Of a DNA stretch of 64,000 nucleotides, positions 48,277 through 58,417 are shown piece by piece (position 1 is the stretch's first letter; the number at the start of each line of letters is the position of its first letter). The translations under genes were made by a program, and so were the position numbers. The notes under the pieces were generated by a model, which was not told where the DNA came from, searched no databases, and saw only the letters and a program-made list of their open reading frames with translations. The stretch comes from Rheinheimera mesophila (GTDB lineage Bacteria > Pseudomonadota > Gammaproteobacteria > Enterobacterales > Alteromonadaceae). Location of the stretch: assembly GCF_000986865.1 (NCBI RefSeq), contig NZ_LAVS01000005.1, positions 45,578 to 109,577 on the forward strand, in the 5' to 3' direction.

Positions 48277-48325
48277 CAATCTATCCCTTTTTATCCAGCT
48301 AATTCAGTTATTCCTGTTGATTGAG

Positions 48326-49111
48326 TTAATCCAGGGCTGCTTTGACATACACATCAAATCTATTGTTTTTGCCTTCGATCTGCATACTGGGCTTTTGCCC
48401 TGCTAAAAACCCGGCATAACCAGGCCGTTTCACCACTACTCTTTTGCTGGCCAGTTGCCAGGCCAGCGGAAACAAGGCATCTGCATCTTCATCTGTGCCA
48501 ACCACCTGATGAAAAGCCTGCATTTCTTTTTTCACCAAAGCCGACTTTTCACGAGCCGGAAACATAGGATCTAAATACACTACGTCCGGCACAGGCAATT
48601 GGGTTAACGCCTGCTGTGACGGCGCAAACACCAGTTGCATACGTTCTGGTAACCAGTGTGCTAAATCCGGATCCAGACTTGCACGACGTAAACCATCGGC
48701 CAATAATGCCGCTACTGCGGGCTGACGCTCGACTAAGGTCACTTTGGCGCCCAGACTGGCCAGCACTAGAGCATCGCGGCCTAAACCTGCGGTGGCGTCT
48801 ACTACGGTTAAACCCGGTTTTTTGGTTAAACCTACAGCTTTGGCTATGGCTTCACTTTTACCACCACCAAACTTACGTCTGTAGGTAGCAGCACCACTGG
48901 CAAAGTCGACCAGGATATCGCCTTGCTTATTCAGCTCGGTGTTGCGTAGCACCAAAGCATCGCCTGTCCAGCATAAATACCAGCCTCGTGGCGACTCTGT
49001 GGCCAATAAGCCGAAGTTCTGTTGCAAACCAACTGCAAGAGCAGGCGGGAAATCAGGAGATGTATAAAAACAGGTGCCTGGCATAAGCCCTTCATTCGGG
49101 TCAGTTTTCAT
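48326..49111 (-). CDS. rsmJ: 16S rRNA (guanine1516-N2)-methyltransferase
   Basis: A 261-residue SAM-dependent methyltransferase. It has [20 protein letters not shown] (SAM motif), [20 protein letters not shown] (the DPMFP catalytic region typical of RsmJ) and [20 protein letters not shown] at the end. It methylates N2 of G1516 in 16S rRNA. Single gene with its own upstream region; the peroxiredoxin gene is downstream on the same strand after about 50 bp. Confidence 0.93.
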   Translation of the reverse strand: MKTDPNEGLMPGTCFYTSPDFPPALAVGLQQNFGLLATESPRGWYLCWTGDALVLRNTELNKQGDILVDFASGAATYRRKFGGGKSEAIAKAVGLTKKPGLTVVDATAGLGRDALVLASLGAKVTLVERQPAVAALLADGLRRASLDPDLAHWLPERMQLVFAPSQQALTQLPVPDVVYLDPMFPAREKSALVKKEMQAFHQVVGTDEDADALFPLAWQLASKRVVVKRPGYAGFLAGQKPSMQIEGKNNRFDVYVKAALD

Positions 49112-49162
49112 TAAATTCAGAATTTAATTTTACTCTGACCCGAATTAAAGATCTGCTCTAAT

Positions 49163-52100
49163 TTACAGCTTGCGGATATTATCTGCGCCGTCACGGTCGA
49201 TCAGACGGACAAAAGGATCCACACCGACATAAAGCGGCTTCTGTTCCAGCACCAGCTCAATGCTGTTTTCACCTGTCAGCAACTGATGTTTCTTCAGGTA
49301 AATCACGCCACTTTCCCCACTGATTTGATCCGGGTCAACGCTGAAGACTCCAATATCGATTTGCTCTGCTAATGCCTGAGTTGTTTCTGTGCCTTTTTCA
49401 TCAGCGACCAACTTGTCAGCATGTAAAATCAAATTCAGTTGGAACTTACCATCAGCCAGTTCTGTCACTTTGGCGTCTTTCACCCTTAAATCATACAAGG
49501 TGATGTTATTAAATAAGTCATCAATAAAAGCCTTTTCTTCCGCCGTTGTGTTCTGACTTAAATAACTGACCAAATCCAAAGTGGTTGGGAAAGGGTCGTT
49601 ACGATAGCGATAGCGTTCGTTAAAGGCCTTTAAGTTGGCATTTAAGCGCTCTTCACCTAAACGGTCTTTAATCGCCATCATCACTACTGAGCCTTTTTGG
49701 TAATGGATATAACCCTGACCCTCAGAGCGCAATAAAGGTTGCTCTCCGATACGCTCAGTTGAACGGCCCTGTAAATAACGGTCCAGCTCGATTTTCAGGA
49801 ACTTACGGATTTTATCCGCACCGTATTTTTTCTCCATCACCATCAAAGCGGCATACTGCGACAGGCTCTCTGAGATCACCGCACTGCCTTGTACATCGGC
49901 AGCACCGACCTGATGCCCCCACCATTGGTGGGCCACTTCGTGCGCAGTAACGTAATACACAGGGTCGATATTCTCAGGGTCGCGCAGATCAGTAATAAAG
50001 CCTATTTGCTCAGAGTAAGGCACTGTGTTGGCAAAACTCTGGGCAAAACTACGATAACCCGGGAACTCAATAATACGTAGTTGCTTATGCTGATAAGGGC
50101 CAAACGCCGCAGTAAAGTAATCAATCGAGTCTTTCACCGACTCAATCATTCGATCGACATTCCATGGGTGGCCTTTGTGGTAATACACCTCAATAGCCAC
50201 ACCATTGTGCTGTGCTTTTTTCACTTCATAACGGCCTGAGCTAATGGAATAGAAATTGACCATCGGCTGATCCATTTTGTAATGGAAGTAATTACGGCCA
50301 TCCTGTTGCCATTGTTTCTGTAAATAGCCAGGTGTTAACGCCACCTGATCGGCTTCTGTCGAGATAGTGGCGTCAAACTGAATAAAATCACCGTCCGGGC
50401 CAAAGAAGTTCTGCGTATAAAACTTCGAATCTTCCAGTTTATTGGCACGCTCATTTGGCTCTAAATCACGCTTCAGGCGTTCGTGCCTGTCCTGCAATTC
50501 GAAACGGTCCTGATAACCAAAAGTCGGTAGCAGCTCCCAGTTGTTAATAAAAGTACCATTTTCAACGACTGTCACATCGTAGCCGGTTTCACGTAAGCCC
50601 TTGGATTCGCGGGTTAATTCAATAACTCCTGCGACTTTGGCGCCAGGTGCAACTGCCGGATTGAATGTCAGCCACGAAGTCCGGAACTTCGTATCCCGCT
50701 CACTTAAACGAGCCCCCTCTATGCCAATGCTCAGGTGTTCTGTATTTTCCGGCCAGTTCACCAGTACTTTTTCGATCGGCTGTTGTGACTTGTTTTGCCA
50801 CTGGATTTGCAGCCGGGCCTGCACTTTTTGCTCAGAAGGAAACAGATCAATCTGTGCTTTCACCTCTGTTGTGACCAGAGCTGGCAAGTTGGCGTACTGA
50901 ATAAAGGCTTTTTCGTAGTCGGCTTGTAGGTCTGTGATTTCATCTGCTGTAACGTAATTGTTGAGCAGAATGGTTTGCTGGTAGATAAAAGCACCAGTCC
51001 CCACCGCGATCAGTGCTGAAGCGGCAATCACCACTTTGCCGGTTTGTCCCAGGTGATAACCCAGCTTGCTCCAGCGCAGTTTCAGGCTTTGCAACGGGCC
51101 TCTGTGATACAAACCGTAACCCAGTACAAATAAGATGGTACTGATAGCGCCCCAGTACAGCATGTAAACCGAATGGGTGGTTAATCTGTTGCCATACTGA
51201 TTTAAATCAGAAAAACCTAAAGCAGGCGAATTACCAAAGTTATACAGGCTATGACCGAGCCCCCAGGATGCCATCACCAGTGAACTTAAGAAGTAACCGA
51301 CAAAAAGCCCCATACCGACAAATTTATTCGGGCTCAGTACCTGCAGGAAAAACGCCAGCACTGCGCTCATCACCAGAGGCAGCAATACAAAAAAACCAAG
51401 ACGGATCAGGTATTGGCTTACCTCGAAATCCTCGATACCTTTAATCAACTGATAACCCATAGTGGTGACGATACCAATAAGGAGCAAGGCAGCCATCACC
51501 AGGACCATCGCCATAAGCTTGGCGGTCCAAAAGGTTAAGTTGGGCACTGGCATAGTGTCGATAATATCGCCCATACCTGAGTTACGTTCACGCCACACCA
51601 CCTCAGCACTGTAATAAACGATGACAATAATCATCAGTAAGCTGATTGAGCCTATGATATGGTCCACCATGGTCTGAGTCAGAGGCCAGCTTGAGGTGCC
51701 ATACCAGCCAATATCAGCAAACAATGGGCCTATCAGTTGAGCCACAGTAATTAAACCCAGGATAATAAAAGGTGCGGTGAACAACACTTGTTTCACTTCA
51801 AACTTCAGCCGGACCATAAAAGCGGGCAAAAGCGCAGTGGCAGAAGCTTTTTTCTGTAAATTTTCCAGTGAAAGTTCGGGTTGTTTTAATGTGATTTTTT
51901 TCGCTTTTTTGCTGTCTTTGCGGTCCAGTTTCGGCAGTTTAAATAAGCCGGAAAACGCCAGTAAAATCACAGCAATACCCGACCATAACAGCCGGTTTTG
52001 CAATAACACGCCCTCAAAACTCACCAGCAGGGTATTTTTCTCCTGGATAGTCCAGTAGCGGGTCAGATCAAAAAAGGTGCGTAAACCAAAAGGATCTAAC

Positions 52101-52717
52101 AAAGCGGATAAAGCCCGGTATTCAGGTAGACGCGCTACGGCACCGGAAACTATATACAACACCAGCAAAACAACAGCGATCAGGTACAACGCCATCATAG
52201 AACGGAACCGTGTCGCTATGGCATAAAACAGCGCGGAGATAATAAAAAAGCTGGGAACCGATAACACCAGATAGTTGTAAGCGTAAAACCAAAGATCAGT
52301 AGGTCCAAAACGACTGGCATCGACCCAGGGCATAAAACTCGCCAGCAGCATACCCAAAGGTACAGCGATATAGACCAACAGCACTACCAGATAGCTACCA
52401 AAAAAGCGACCGAACTGGTAAGCAAAAGGCGATACAGGTTTAGTGTAAATCAGCTCTTCCATCTGATGTTGCTGATTTCGCACTGCGCTGCTGCCAACAA
52501 AATTCACCACCAGAAACATGGCAAAGATGCTTAAGGTCAACAAGGTTTGGCCTATGGCATAAGGACCATTTTTAAATACTTCACCGCCGCCACCTATACT
52601 GACATTGTCTGAGGCAACAGACAAAAAGCTGATTAAAAACAACAATAAACTTACGACATAAAAAGAGGGCTGACGCAGGTAATAACGCAGCTCAAAACGG
52701 GTCATCAGAGCAAACAT
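49163..52717 (-). CDS. ABC transporter permease fused to an M1-family metallopeptidase
   Basis: A 1,184-residue fusion. The N-terminal ~580 residues carry two sets of about six membrane helices with the ABC-2-type start FALMTRFELRYYLRQPSFYV. A second permease half is seen near SATALLPAFMVRLKFEVKQV. The C-terminal part is a periplasmic M1 aminopeptidase-like domain. Its zinc site HEVAHQWWGHQ is at residues 926-936, and the third ligand is probably the Glu of SESLSQY, 20 residues further, one more than the usual 19. The cognate ATPase ends 8 bp upstream. It may export and process peptides; the substrate is unknown. Confidence 0.9.
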   Translation of the reverse strand: MFALMTRFELRYYLRQPSFYVVSLLLFLISFLSVASDNVSIGGGGEVFKNGPYAIGQTLLTLSIFAMFLVVNFVGSSAVRNQQHQMEELIYTKPVSPFAYQFGRFFGSYLVVLLVYIAVPLGMLLASFMPWVDASRFGPTDLWFYAYNYLVLSVPSFFIISALFYAIATRFRSMMALYLIAVVLLVLYIVSGAVARLPEYRALSALLDPFGLRTFFDLTRYWTIQEKNTLLVSFEGVLLQNRLLWSGIAVILLAFSGLFKLPKLDRKDSKKAKKITLKQPELSLENLQKKASATALLPAFMVRLKFEVKQVLFTAPFIILGLITVAQLIGPLFADIGWYGTSSWPLTQTMVDHIIGSISLLMIIVIVYYSAEVVWRERNSGMGDIIDTMPVPNLTFWTAKLMAMVLVMAALLLIGIVTTMGYQLIKGIEDFEVSQYLIRLGFFVLLPLVMSAVLAFFLQVLSPNKFVGMGLFVGYFLSSLVMASWGLGHSLYNFGNSPALGFSDLNQYGNRLTTHSVYMLYWGAISTILFVLGYGLYHRGPLQSLKLRWSKLGYHLGQTGKVVIAASALIAVGTGAFIYQQTILLNNYVTADEITDLQADYEKAFIQYANLPALVTTEVKAQIDLFPSEQKVQARLQIQWQNKSQQPIEKVLVNWPENTEHLSIGIEGARLSERDTKFRTSWLTFNPAVAPGAKVAGVIELTRESKGLRETGYDVTVVENGTFINNWELLPTFGYQDRFELQDRHERLKRDLEPNERANKLEDSKFYTQNFFGPDGDFIQFDATISTEADQVALTPGYLQKQWQQDGRNYFHYKMDQPMVNFYSISSGRYEVKKAQHNGVAIEVYYHKGHPWNVDRMIESVKDSIDYFTAAFGPYQHKQLRIIEFPGYRSFAQSFANTVPYSEQIGFITDLRDPENIDPVYYVTAHEVAHQWWGHQVGAADVQGSAVISESLSQYAALMVMEKKYGADKIRKFLKIELDRYLQGRSTERIGEQPLLRSEGQGYIHYQKGSVVMMAIKDRLGEERLNANLKAFNERYRYRNDPFPTTLDLVSYLSQNTTAEEKAFIDDLFNNITLYDLRVKDAKVTELADGKFQLNLILHADKLVADEKGTETTQALAEQIDIGVFSVDPDQISGESGVIYLKKHQLLTGENSIELVLEQKPLYVGVDPFVRLIDRDGADNIRKL

Positions 52718-52725
52718 AACCTCTC

Positions 52726-53610
52726 CTAAGCTGCAGCTTGTGCTGAGCGATGGTTCGATAAACAGGAGAAGTACACATCTTCAAGGCCAGCCGCTGTGGC
52801 CACAAACCCCTCTGGCGCCTGCTCTGCGTATACATTCAATACAGTACGACCTGCAAATAAGCGTTTGGAGATCACGGGTAATATTTTTTCCAGCTCTGCC
52901 GCCTCTTGCTGAGATACGGTTTTAGTCCAGATGTGGCCACTGACCTGCTGAATCAAATCCAGCGGATTGCCCTGCAATAAAATCTGTCCACCAGAGAGCA
53001 CCGCCATAGCAGGACAAAGCTCAGCCACATCATCCACTATGTGGGTGGATAAAATAATGACTTTTTCTTCACCCAGGCTCACCAGCAAGTTATGAAATCT
53101 GTTGCGTTCTTCCGGATCTAACCCTGCTGTAGGTTCGTCGACAATCAACAGATCCGGATTGCCCAACAAAGCCTGAGCTATACCAAAACGCTGGCGCATG
53201 CCACCGGAAAAACCACTGACGGCTTTGTCTTTGTGCTGGAATAAGTTGGTATGAGCCAGCAATCCTTCAACCAGCTCTTTTCGCTGTTTTTTCTCAGTAA
53301 AGCCTTTTAGCACAGCCAGATGGTCTAACAGATCAAAGGCACTGATACGGGGATAGACACTGAAATCCTGCGGTAAATAACCTAATGTTTTACGCAGCGC
53401 TTGCGGGTCTTTTAATACGTCTATGCCATTAAATACAATACTGCCACTGTCAGGCTGTTGCAAAGTAGCGATAGTGCGCATCAGCGACGATTTGCCGGCA
53501 CCATTTGGGCCCAGCAAGCCAAACATACCTTTGCTGATGGATAAATTGACATTATTCAGCGCTTTGACGCCGTTGTCGTAAGTTTTAGTCAGGCCTTTAA
53601 TTTCCAGCAT
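52726..53610 (-). CDS. ABC transporter ATP-binding protein
   Basis: A 294-residue ATPase with GLLGPNGAGKSSLMR (Walker A), the Q-loop near LGYLPQDFSVY, signature VSGFSGGMRQRFGIAQAL, LLIVDEPTAGLDPEE (Walker B) and the H-loop STHIVDD. It energises the permease-peptidase fusion encoded directly after it (8-bp gap). AAGGAG precedes the ATG. The C-terminal ~70 residues form an accessory domain common in ABC-2 systems. Confidence 0.94.
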   Translation of the reverse strand: MLEIKGLTKTYDNGVKALNNVNLSISKGMFGLLGPNGAGKSSLMRTIATLQQPDSGSIVFNGIDVLKDPQALRKTLGYLPQDFSVYPRISAFDLLDHLAVLKGFTEKKQRKELVEGLLAHTNLFQHKDKAVSGFSGGMRQRFGIAQALLGNPDLLIVDEPTAGLDPEERNRFHNLLVSLGEEKVIILSTHIVDDVAELCPAMAVLSGGQILLQGNPLDLIQQVSGHIWTKTVSQQEAAELEKILPVISKRLFAGRTVLNVYAEQAPEGFVATAAGLEDVYFSCLSNHRSAQAAA

Positions 53611-53745
53611 AGGGGGCTCCTTGTTTTTTCGTGTTCAATACACCAAGTTAACATGGAGCTTGCTGAGTAGTAACCAAGCAATGAGTTACATCTGAATCAA
53701 AGTTGTAACAAGTTATTAAAGGGACAGCGCTTCAACTCTCTTCGG

Positions 53746-54447
53746 CTACCTCTGTAAACCCACATAGTTATCACCACAACTAAAGGCGACCACTTTGCTG
53801 ATTTCCTGCAAACTTAAACCCGACTGCTGTTGCCACAGATTAAATTGATGCTGGATGGCTTTCTGATTTTTCTGACTGCTTAAGCCCCCCTCAATCACAC
53901 CAACATTGCGCAGATAAGCTTCCAAATCCTGACTGATGATAAAGGTATCTTTGCCCAGCATACGCAAGGCATAAGCTCCTGTGTTGCCTCCAAGACGAGC
54001 GCCATGCTTCTTCAGATATCCCCATAAACCAATGATATCCTCACCCGGCCACTGCGCTAAAAAGGCACCAAAGCTGCCATATTGATCAGCGACTTGCTGT
54101 ATCATCAATGCATTATCCCGTATTGCAAACACTTTAGTTGCATTGCGGATAATACGGGGGTCAGTTGCTTTGGCTGCCAGCATTTCATCGCTCATCAGCA
54201 GCATTTTCTCCGGTTCAAAACCAAAAAATACCTCTTCAAAACCCGGCCACTTTTTCTCCACCACAGACCAGACGAAACCAGACTGAAAAATTTTCTTACT
54301 GAACTCACTTAAACAGTCAGCGTCGGTCAGTTGCTGCAATTGCGCTGCAGTGCGGGGTTTAGTTAACAGAGACTGCAATGCCGCTTTACCGCCTTTACGC
54401 TCGGCAGCTCGTTGATAAATAATGGAAAACTGCTCTGGATATGCCAT
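53746..54447 (-). CDS. DNA-3-methyladenine glycosylase I-like protein
   Basis: A 233-residue helical protein of the Tag/HhH superfamily. It has AYPEQFSIIYQRAAERKGG near the start, the Tag-like FVWSVVEKKWPGFEEVF, and GGNTGAYALRMLGKDTFIIS near the helix-hairpin-helix and catalytic region. Canonical Tag zinc ligands at both ends are not evident, so it is a divergent member. It should remove alkylated bases from DNA. ATG 54447 is used; the frame extends to 54492 without better support. Confidence 0.75.
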   Translation of the reverse strand: MAYPEQFSIIYQRAAERKGGKAALQSLLTKPRTAAQLQQLTDADCLSEFSKKIFQSGFVWSVVEKKWPGFEEVFFGFEPEKMLLMSDEMLAAKATDPRIIRNATKVFAIRDNALMIQQVADQYGSFGAFLAQWPGEDIIGLWGYLKKHGARLGGNTGAYALRMLGKDTFIISQDLEAYLRNVGVIEGGLSSQKNQKAIQHQFNLWQQQSGLSLQEISKVVAFSCGDNYVGLQR

Positions 54448-54497
54448 CCGTTCTATCACCTTTTTCACTTTGGATTGTACTGCCGACCACACAGGGT

Positions 54498-54728
54498 TTA
54501 ACGTTCTGACTCTTTGCCTTGCAGTGATTCTAAGGGTTCAAATAAATCAGGCAGAGTTTTCAGGCACTGCATCAGTGCATATAAAAAGACGCCATGATGA
54601 GCCCCCAACTCAAACTGCTGAATACTTTGCCAGATTTCGTTGCCAGCCGAGATCAGCAGTACCACAAAGATCAGCATATTCAACCAGGGATTCTGGCCGA
54701 GCTTTTTTATCAATGGTTTAATCTTCAT
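54498..54728 (-). CDS. Small single-pass membrane protein
   Basis: A 76-residue protein with a basic N-terminus (MKIKPLIKKLGQNP), one transmembrane helix (WLNMLIFVVLLISAGNEIW) and a Gln/Leu-rich, partly acidic cytoplasmic or periplasmic tail ending in Ser-Glu-Arg. No family is recognised. It sits 50 bp before the Tag-like gene and 82 bp after prlC, all minus strand, so it may belong to their transcript. Confidence 0.65.
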   Translation of the reverse strand: MKIKPLIKKLGQNPWLNMLIFVVLLISAGNEIWQSIQQFELGAHHGVFLYALMQCLKTLPDLFEPLESLQGKESER

Positions 54729-54810
54729 CGCCTTCGCCTTTGTCTGTTGCGAAGGCTAACTATAGAACATTTTCCTAAATCAACAACAAAGGCTAAAGCT
54801 GATTAGACCC

Positions 54811-56832
54811 TCAGGCTGCTATACCCATATGCCGCAACAACGCCGCATTAGAAGGTTCGCGGCCACGGAAAGCTTTAAACAGTTCCATGGGTTCGGCACT
54901 ACCGCCCTTTTCCAGAATGCAGTGCAGGAAGTCCTGACCCACAGCCGGATTAAAAATACCTTCTTCTTCAAAGCGGCCAAAGGCATCAGCAGACAGCACC
55001 TCAGCCCATAAGTAGCTGTAATAACCTGCGGCATAACCACCAGCAAAAATATGGCTAAACCCATGCTGGAAGCGGTTAAACCGTGGCGGAATAATCACAG
55101 ACACCTGCTGGCGGACATCGTCCAGGATCTGCTGCACACGGCCACCCAAGGCCGGGTCATATTCGGCATGTAAACGGAAATCAAACAAGGCAAACTCGAG
55201 CTGACGCACCAAAAATAGCGCCGACTGGAAGTTTTTTGCCGCCAGCATTTTGTCCAGCATATCCTGGGGTAACGCTTCGCCTGTCTGGTAATGACCGGAA
55301 ATTAACGTCAAAGCTTCTGGCTGCCAGCACCAGTTTTCTAAAAACTGGCTGGGCAATTCCACCGCATCCCAGGCTACGCCACTGATGCCCGCGACGGCAG
55401 AGGCATCCACTTGCGTTAGCATATGGTGTAAACCATGGCCAAATTCGTGGAATAAAGTCACCACTTCGTCATGAGTAAACAACGCAGGTTTGCCGCCTAC
55501 TGGCTTATTAAAGTTACAGGTTAAATAAGCCACCGGATGTTGCAAGCTGCCATCGGCTTTCCAGCGCCGGCCCTGACAATCGTCCATCCAGGCCCCACCG
55601 CGTTTTTTCGCCCGGGCATATAAATCCAGATAAAAACTGCCACGCAGCTCGCCTTTGGCATCAAAAATATCGTAAAAACTCACATCCGGATGCCAGACAT
55701 CCACCCCTTCGCGCTTTTGCACACGGATGCCAAATAATTTATTCAGCACGCTGAATAAACCCGGCACTACTTTGGTTTCCGGGAAATAAGGCCGCAGAGC
55801 TTCGTCAGAAATAGAATATTTGGCTTGTTTTAGCTTCTCAGAGTAATAGGTCACATCCCAGGCGTTTAACTCGTCCACGCCAAATTCAGCTTTGACAAAA
55901 GCTTTGAGTTCGGCCAGATCCTGCAATGCCTGAGGTTTAGCACGACGGGCTAAATCGGCTAAAAACTCCAGCACCTGAGCCGGGCTTTCGGCCATTTTGG
56001 TCGCCAATGATTCTTCGGCTGCATTATTAAAATCCAGCAACTGCGCTAATTCGTGTCGCAAGGCTAAGGTTTCTTCAATAATGGTGCTGTTATCAAACTG
56101 GCCCGCTGTTGGGCCCTCGTCTGAAGCGCGGGTGCAATAGGCCTGATACAACTCAGCGCGTAAATCGCTATTGTCGGCATAGGTCATAATGGCGATATAA
56201 CTTGGGAATTCCAGCGTAAACACCCAGCCGGACAGTTCTTTTTGCTCTGCCGCTTCAGCCGCTGCTAATTTGGCATCTTCAGGTAAACCAGCCAGCAGGC
56301 TTTCGTCTTCAATATGTTTAAACCAGGCTTGAGTCGCATCCAGCGTATTGTTAGAAAAACTGGAGGCCAGGTCAGATAAACGACTTTGAATTTCGCCGTA
56401 GCGCTGTTTTTTCTCGTCGGATAAACCAATACCGGACAGCTTAAAATCGCGCAATGCGTTTTGAATCACTTTTTGCTGGGCTGTAGTTAAAGTGGCGTAT
56501 TCCGCACTTTGCGACAGTTTTAAATAGGCCTGATACAAACCTTCGTGCTGGCCGACATAAGTGCTGAAATCAGACAACAGCGGCAGGCAGCTTTCATAAG
56601 CTTCCCGTAGTTCGGGGCTATTTTTTACCGAGTTTAAATGCGACACGGGCGACCAGAATTTGCTGAGCTCATCGCTGTTGTCCTCCAGCGCGATAATCAA
56701 CGACTGCCAGCTTGGGTGCGGCTGTTGCACAACGGCTTCGATATCTGCAGTGCATGCCGCGATCAGTTGCTCTACACGGGCTTTGATTTGTGATGGCTCT
56801 ATTTGACTAAATACAGGTAAGGCTTGGGTCAT
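54811..56832 (-). CDS. prlC: Oligopeptidase A
   Basis: A 673-residue M3-family zinc metallopeptidase that degrades signal peptides and other short peptides in the cytoplasm. The metal site is HEFGHGLHHML at about residue 463, with the third ligand Glu in VAWDAVELPSQFLENW. Other family marks: GGAWMDDCQGRRW and RFQHGFSHIFAGGYAAGYYSY near the end. Length and layout are normal. It is divergent from gorA across about 160 bp. Confidence 0.96.
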   Translation of the reverse strand: MTQALPVFSQIEPSQIKARVEQLIAACTADIEAVVQQPHPSWQSLIIALEDNSDELSKFWSPVSHLNSVKNSPELREAYESCLPLLSDFSTYVGQHEGLYQAYLKLSQSAEYATLTTAQQKVIQNALRDFKLSGIGLSDEKKQRYGEIQSRLSDLASSFSNNTLDATQAWFKHIEDESLLAGLPEDAKLAAAEAAEQKELSGWVFTLEFPSYIAIMTYADNSDLRAELYQAYCTRASDEGPTAGQFDNSTIIEETLALRHELAQLLDFNNAAEESLATKMAESPAQVLEFLADLARRAKPQALQDLAELKAFVKAEFGVDELNAWDVTYYSEKLKQAKYSISDEALRPYFPETKVVPGLFSVLNKLFGIRVQKREGVDVWHPDVSFYDIFDAKGELRGSFYLDLYARAKKRGGAWMDDCQGRRWKADGSLQHPVAYLTCNFNKPVGGKPALFTHDEVVTLFHEFGHGLHHMLTQVDASAVAGISGVAWDAVELPSQFLENWCWQPEALTLISGHYQTGEALPQDMLDKMLAAKNFQSALFLVRQLEFALFDFRLHAEYDPALGGRVQQILDDVRQQVSVIIPPRFNRFQHGFSHIFAGGYAAGYYSYLWAEVLSADAFGRFEEEGIFNPAVGQDFLHCILEKGGSAEPMELFKAFRGREPSNAALLRHMGIAA

Positions 56833-56993
56833 GATTGCTCTCGTCTCAGCTTTTATAACAGCAGTATTGGGGCTTTTTTGCTGTTCTCAAGCATTTTCTG
56901 TGCGTCCGTACTGACTTTATCGCAAATTGACTTGAGTTCACCGGTCAGACGCCATATAACCAGTTCAATTCTTCTTTCTGTGGAAATCCGAGC

Positions 56994-58343
56994 ATGACTG
57001 AACATTTTGATTACATCGCCATAGGTGGCGGCAGTGGCGGTATTGCCAGCGCCAACAGAGCAGCCAGTCATGGCCAGAAATGTGCCATTATCGAAGCTAA
57101 GTATTTAGGTGGCACCTGCGTTAATGTGGGTTGCGTGCCGAAAAAAGCCATGTGGTTTGCCGGGCAAATTGCAGATGCCTTTAAATATGCGCCGGATTAT
57201 GGTTTAGATGTACAAATGCCTGCGTTAAATTGGAGTAAATTGGTCGAAAGCCGCGAAGCTTACATCTCGCGTATTCATGCCTCTTACGACAGAGTGCTGG
57301 CCAAAAATGGGGTAACAGTGATTCGGGGTTTTGCCCGTTTTGTTGATCAAAACACAGTAGAAGTGGATGGCAAACTCTACAGTGCCGGCCATATTACCAT
57401 AGCCACAGGTGGTCGCCCCGTGCGTCCCGAGATACCAGGTGCGGAACTTGGCATCGACAGTGACGGCTTTTTTGCCTTGCAAAGCCAGCCCAAGCGGGTA
57501 GCTGTTGTAGGGGCTGGTTATATAGCGGTAGAAATTGCCGGTGTGATGCAAGCCTTAGGCAGCGAAACTCATTTACTAGTGCGCAAAGACAAACCTCTGC
57601 GCAGCTTCGATTCGATGCTGTCCGACACCTTGGTTGAACTGATGGCCAAAGAGGGCCCGAAACTGCATCCGCACACTGAAGTCAGCTCCGTCAGTAAAAA
57701 CGCTGATGGCTCTTTAACTGTCCAGCTTTCCACTGGTGGCAGTCTTAGTGTGGATTGTCTGATTTGGGCTATAGGCCGCGAGCCAGCCAATGACAAGCTG
57801 CAGCTAGAAAAGGCTGGGGTGAAGTTAGACAGCCAGGGCTATATCCCAACCGACGAGTATCAGAATACCAATGTGCCGGGCATTTACGCAGTAGGCGATA
57901 ATACAGGTCGCTTAGCGTTAACACCGGTCGCGGTCGCCGCGGGACGGCGTTTGTCCGAGCGGTTATTTAACAACAAACCCGACAGCAAACTGGATTACCA
58001 CACAGTGCCAACCGTGGTATTTTCGCATCCTCCTATCGGCACTGTAGGCCTTAGCGAAGACGAAGCCCGTCAACAGTTTGGTGACAGCGAGGTTAAAGTC
58101 TACCGCAGCGAATTTGCCGCAATGTACACGGCTTTAACCCAACACCGTCAACTAACACGGATGAAACTAGTCTGTGCTGGCCCAACCGAAAAAGTGGTAG
58201 GTTTGCATGTGATAGGTTTTGGCGCGGATGAAATGCTGCAGGGTTTTGGCGTGGCGATCAAAATGGGCGCCACCAAAGCTGACTTTGATAACTGCGTGGC
58301 GATACATCCAACTTCTGCCGAGGAATTTGTCACGATGCGCTGA
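56994..58343 (+). CDS. gorA: Glutathione reductase
   Basis: A 449-residue NADPH-dependent flavin disulfide reductase. It has [19 protein letters not shown] (FAD), the redox disulfide [33 protein letters not shown] (NADPH), [13 protein letters not shown], and the C-terminal His-Glu pair in [16 protein letters not shown]. It regenerates GSH in the cytoplasm, possibly for the nearby peroxiredoxin. Its stop lies inside a perfect 15-bp inverted repeat, and a second hairpin with T-run lies in the next gene. Confidence 0.96.
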   Translation: MTEHFDYIAIGGGSGGIASANRAASHGQKCAIIEAKYLGGTCVNVGCVPKKAMWFAGQIADAFKYAPDYGLDVQMPALNWSKLVESREAYISRIHASYDRVLAKNGVTVIRGFARFVDQNTVEVDGKLYSAGHITIATGGRPVRPEIPGAELGIDSDGFFALQSQPKRVAVVGAGYIAVEIAGVMQALGSETHLLVRKDKPLRSFDSMLSDTLVELMAKEGPKLHPHTEVSSVSKNADGSLTVQLSTGGSLSVDCLIWAIGREPANDKLQLEKAGVKLDSQGYIPTDEYQNTNVPGIYAVGDNTGRLALTPVAVAAGRRLSERLFNNKPDSKLDYHTVPTVVFSHPPIGTVGLSEDEARQQFGDSEVKVYRSEFAAMYTALTQHRQLTRMKLVCAGPTEKVVGLHVIGFGADEMLQGFGVAIKMGATKADFDNCVAIHPTSAEEFVTMR

Positions 58344-58361
58344 TCATCAGCGCATCGTGAC
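58329..58361. other. 15-bp perfect inverted repeat over the gorA stop
   Basis: GTCACGATGCGCTGA, a TCA centre, then TCAGCGCATCGTGAC: 15 paired bases with a 3-base loop. The left arm contains the last gorA codons and its TGA. There is no T-run, so it is more likely a stabilising 3' structure or a DNA-binding palindrome. Confidence 0.7.
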
Positions 58362-58380
58362 TACATCAAACATCAACTGA

Positions 58381-58417
58381 CCTATCAGCGCAGAGCTCCA
58401 CAGCGCTGATAGGTTTT
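58381..58417 (+). terminator. gorA terminator embedded in the convergent coding region
   Basis: CCTATCAGCGC (58381-58391) pairs with GCGCTGATAGG (58403-58413), followed by TTTT. It starts 38 bp after the gorA stop. It overlaps the last codons of the large minus-strand gene, whose stop is at 58385. Confidence 0.75.
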
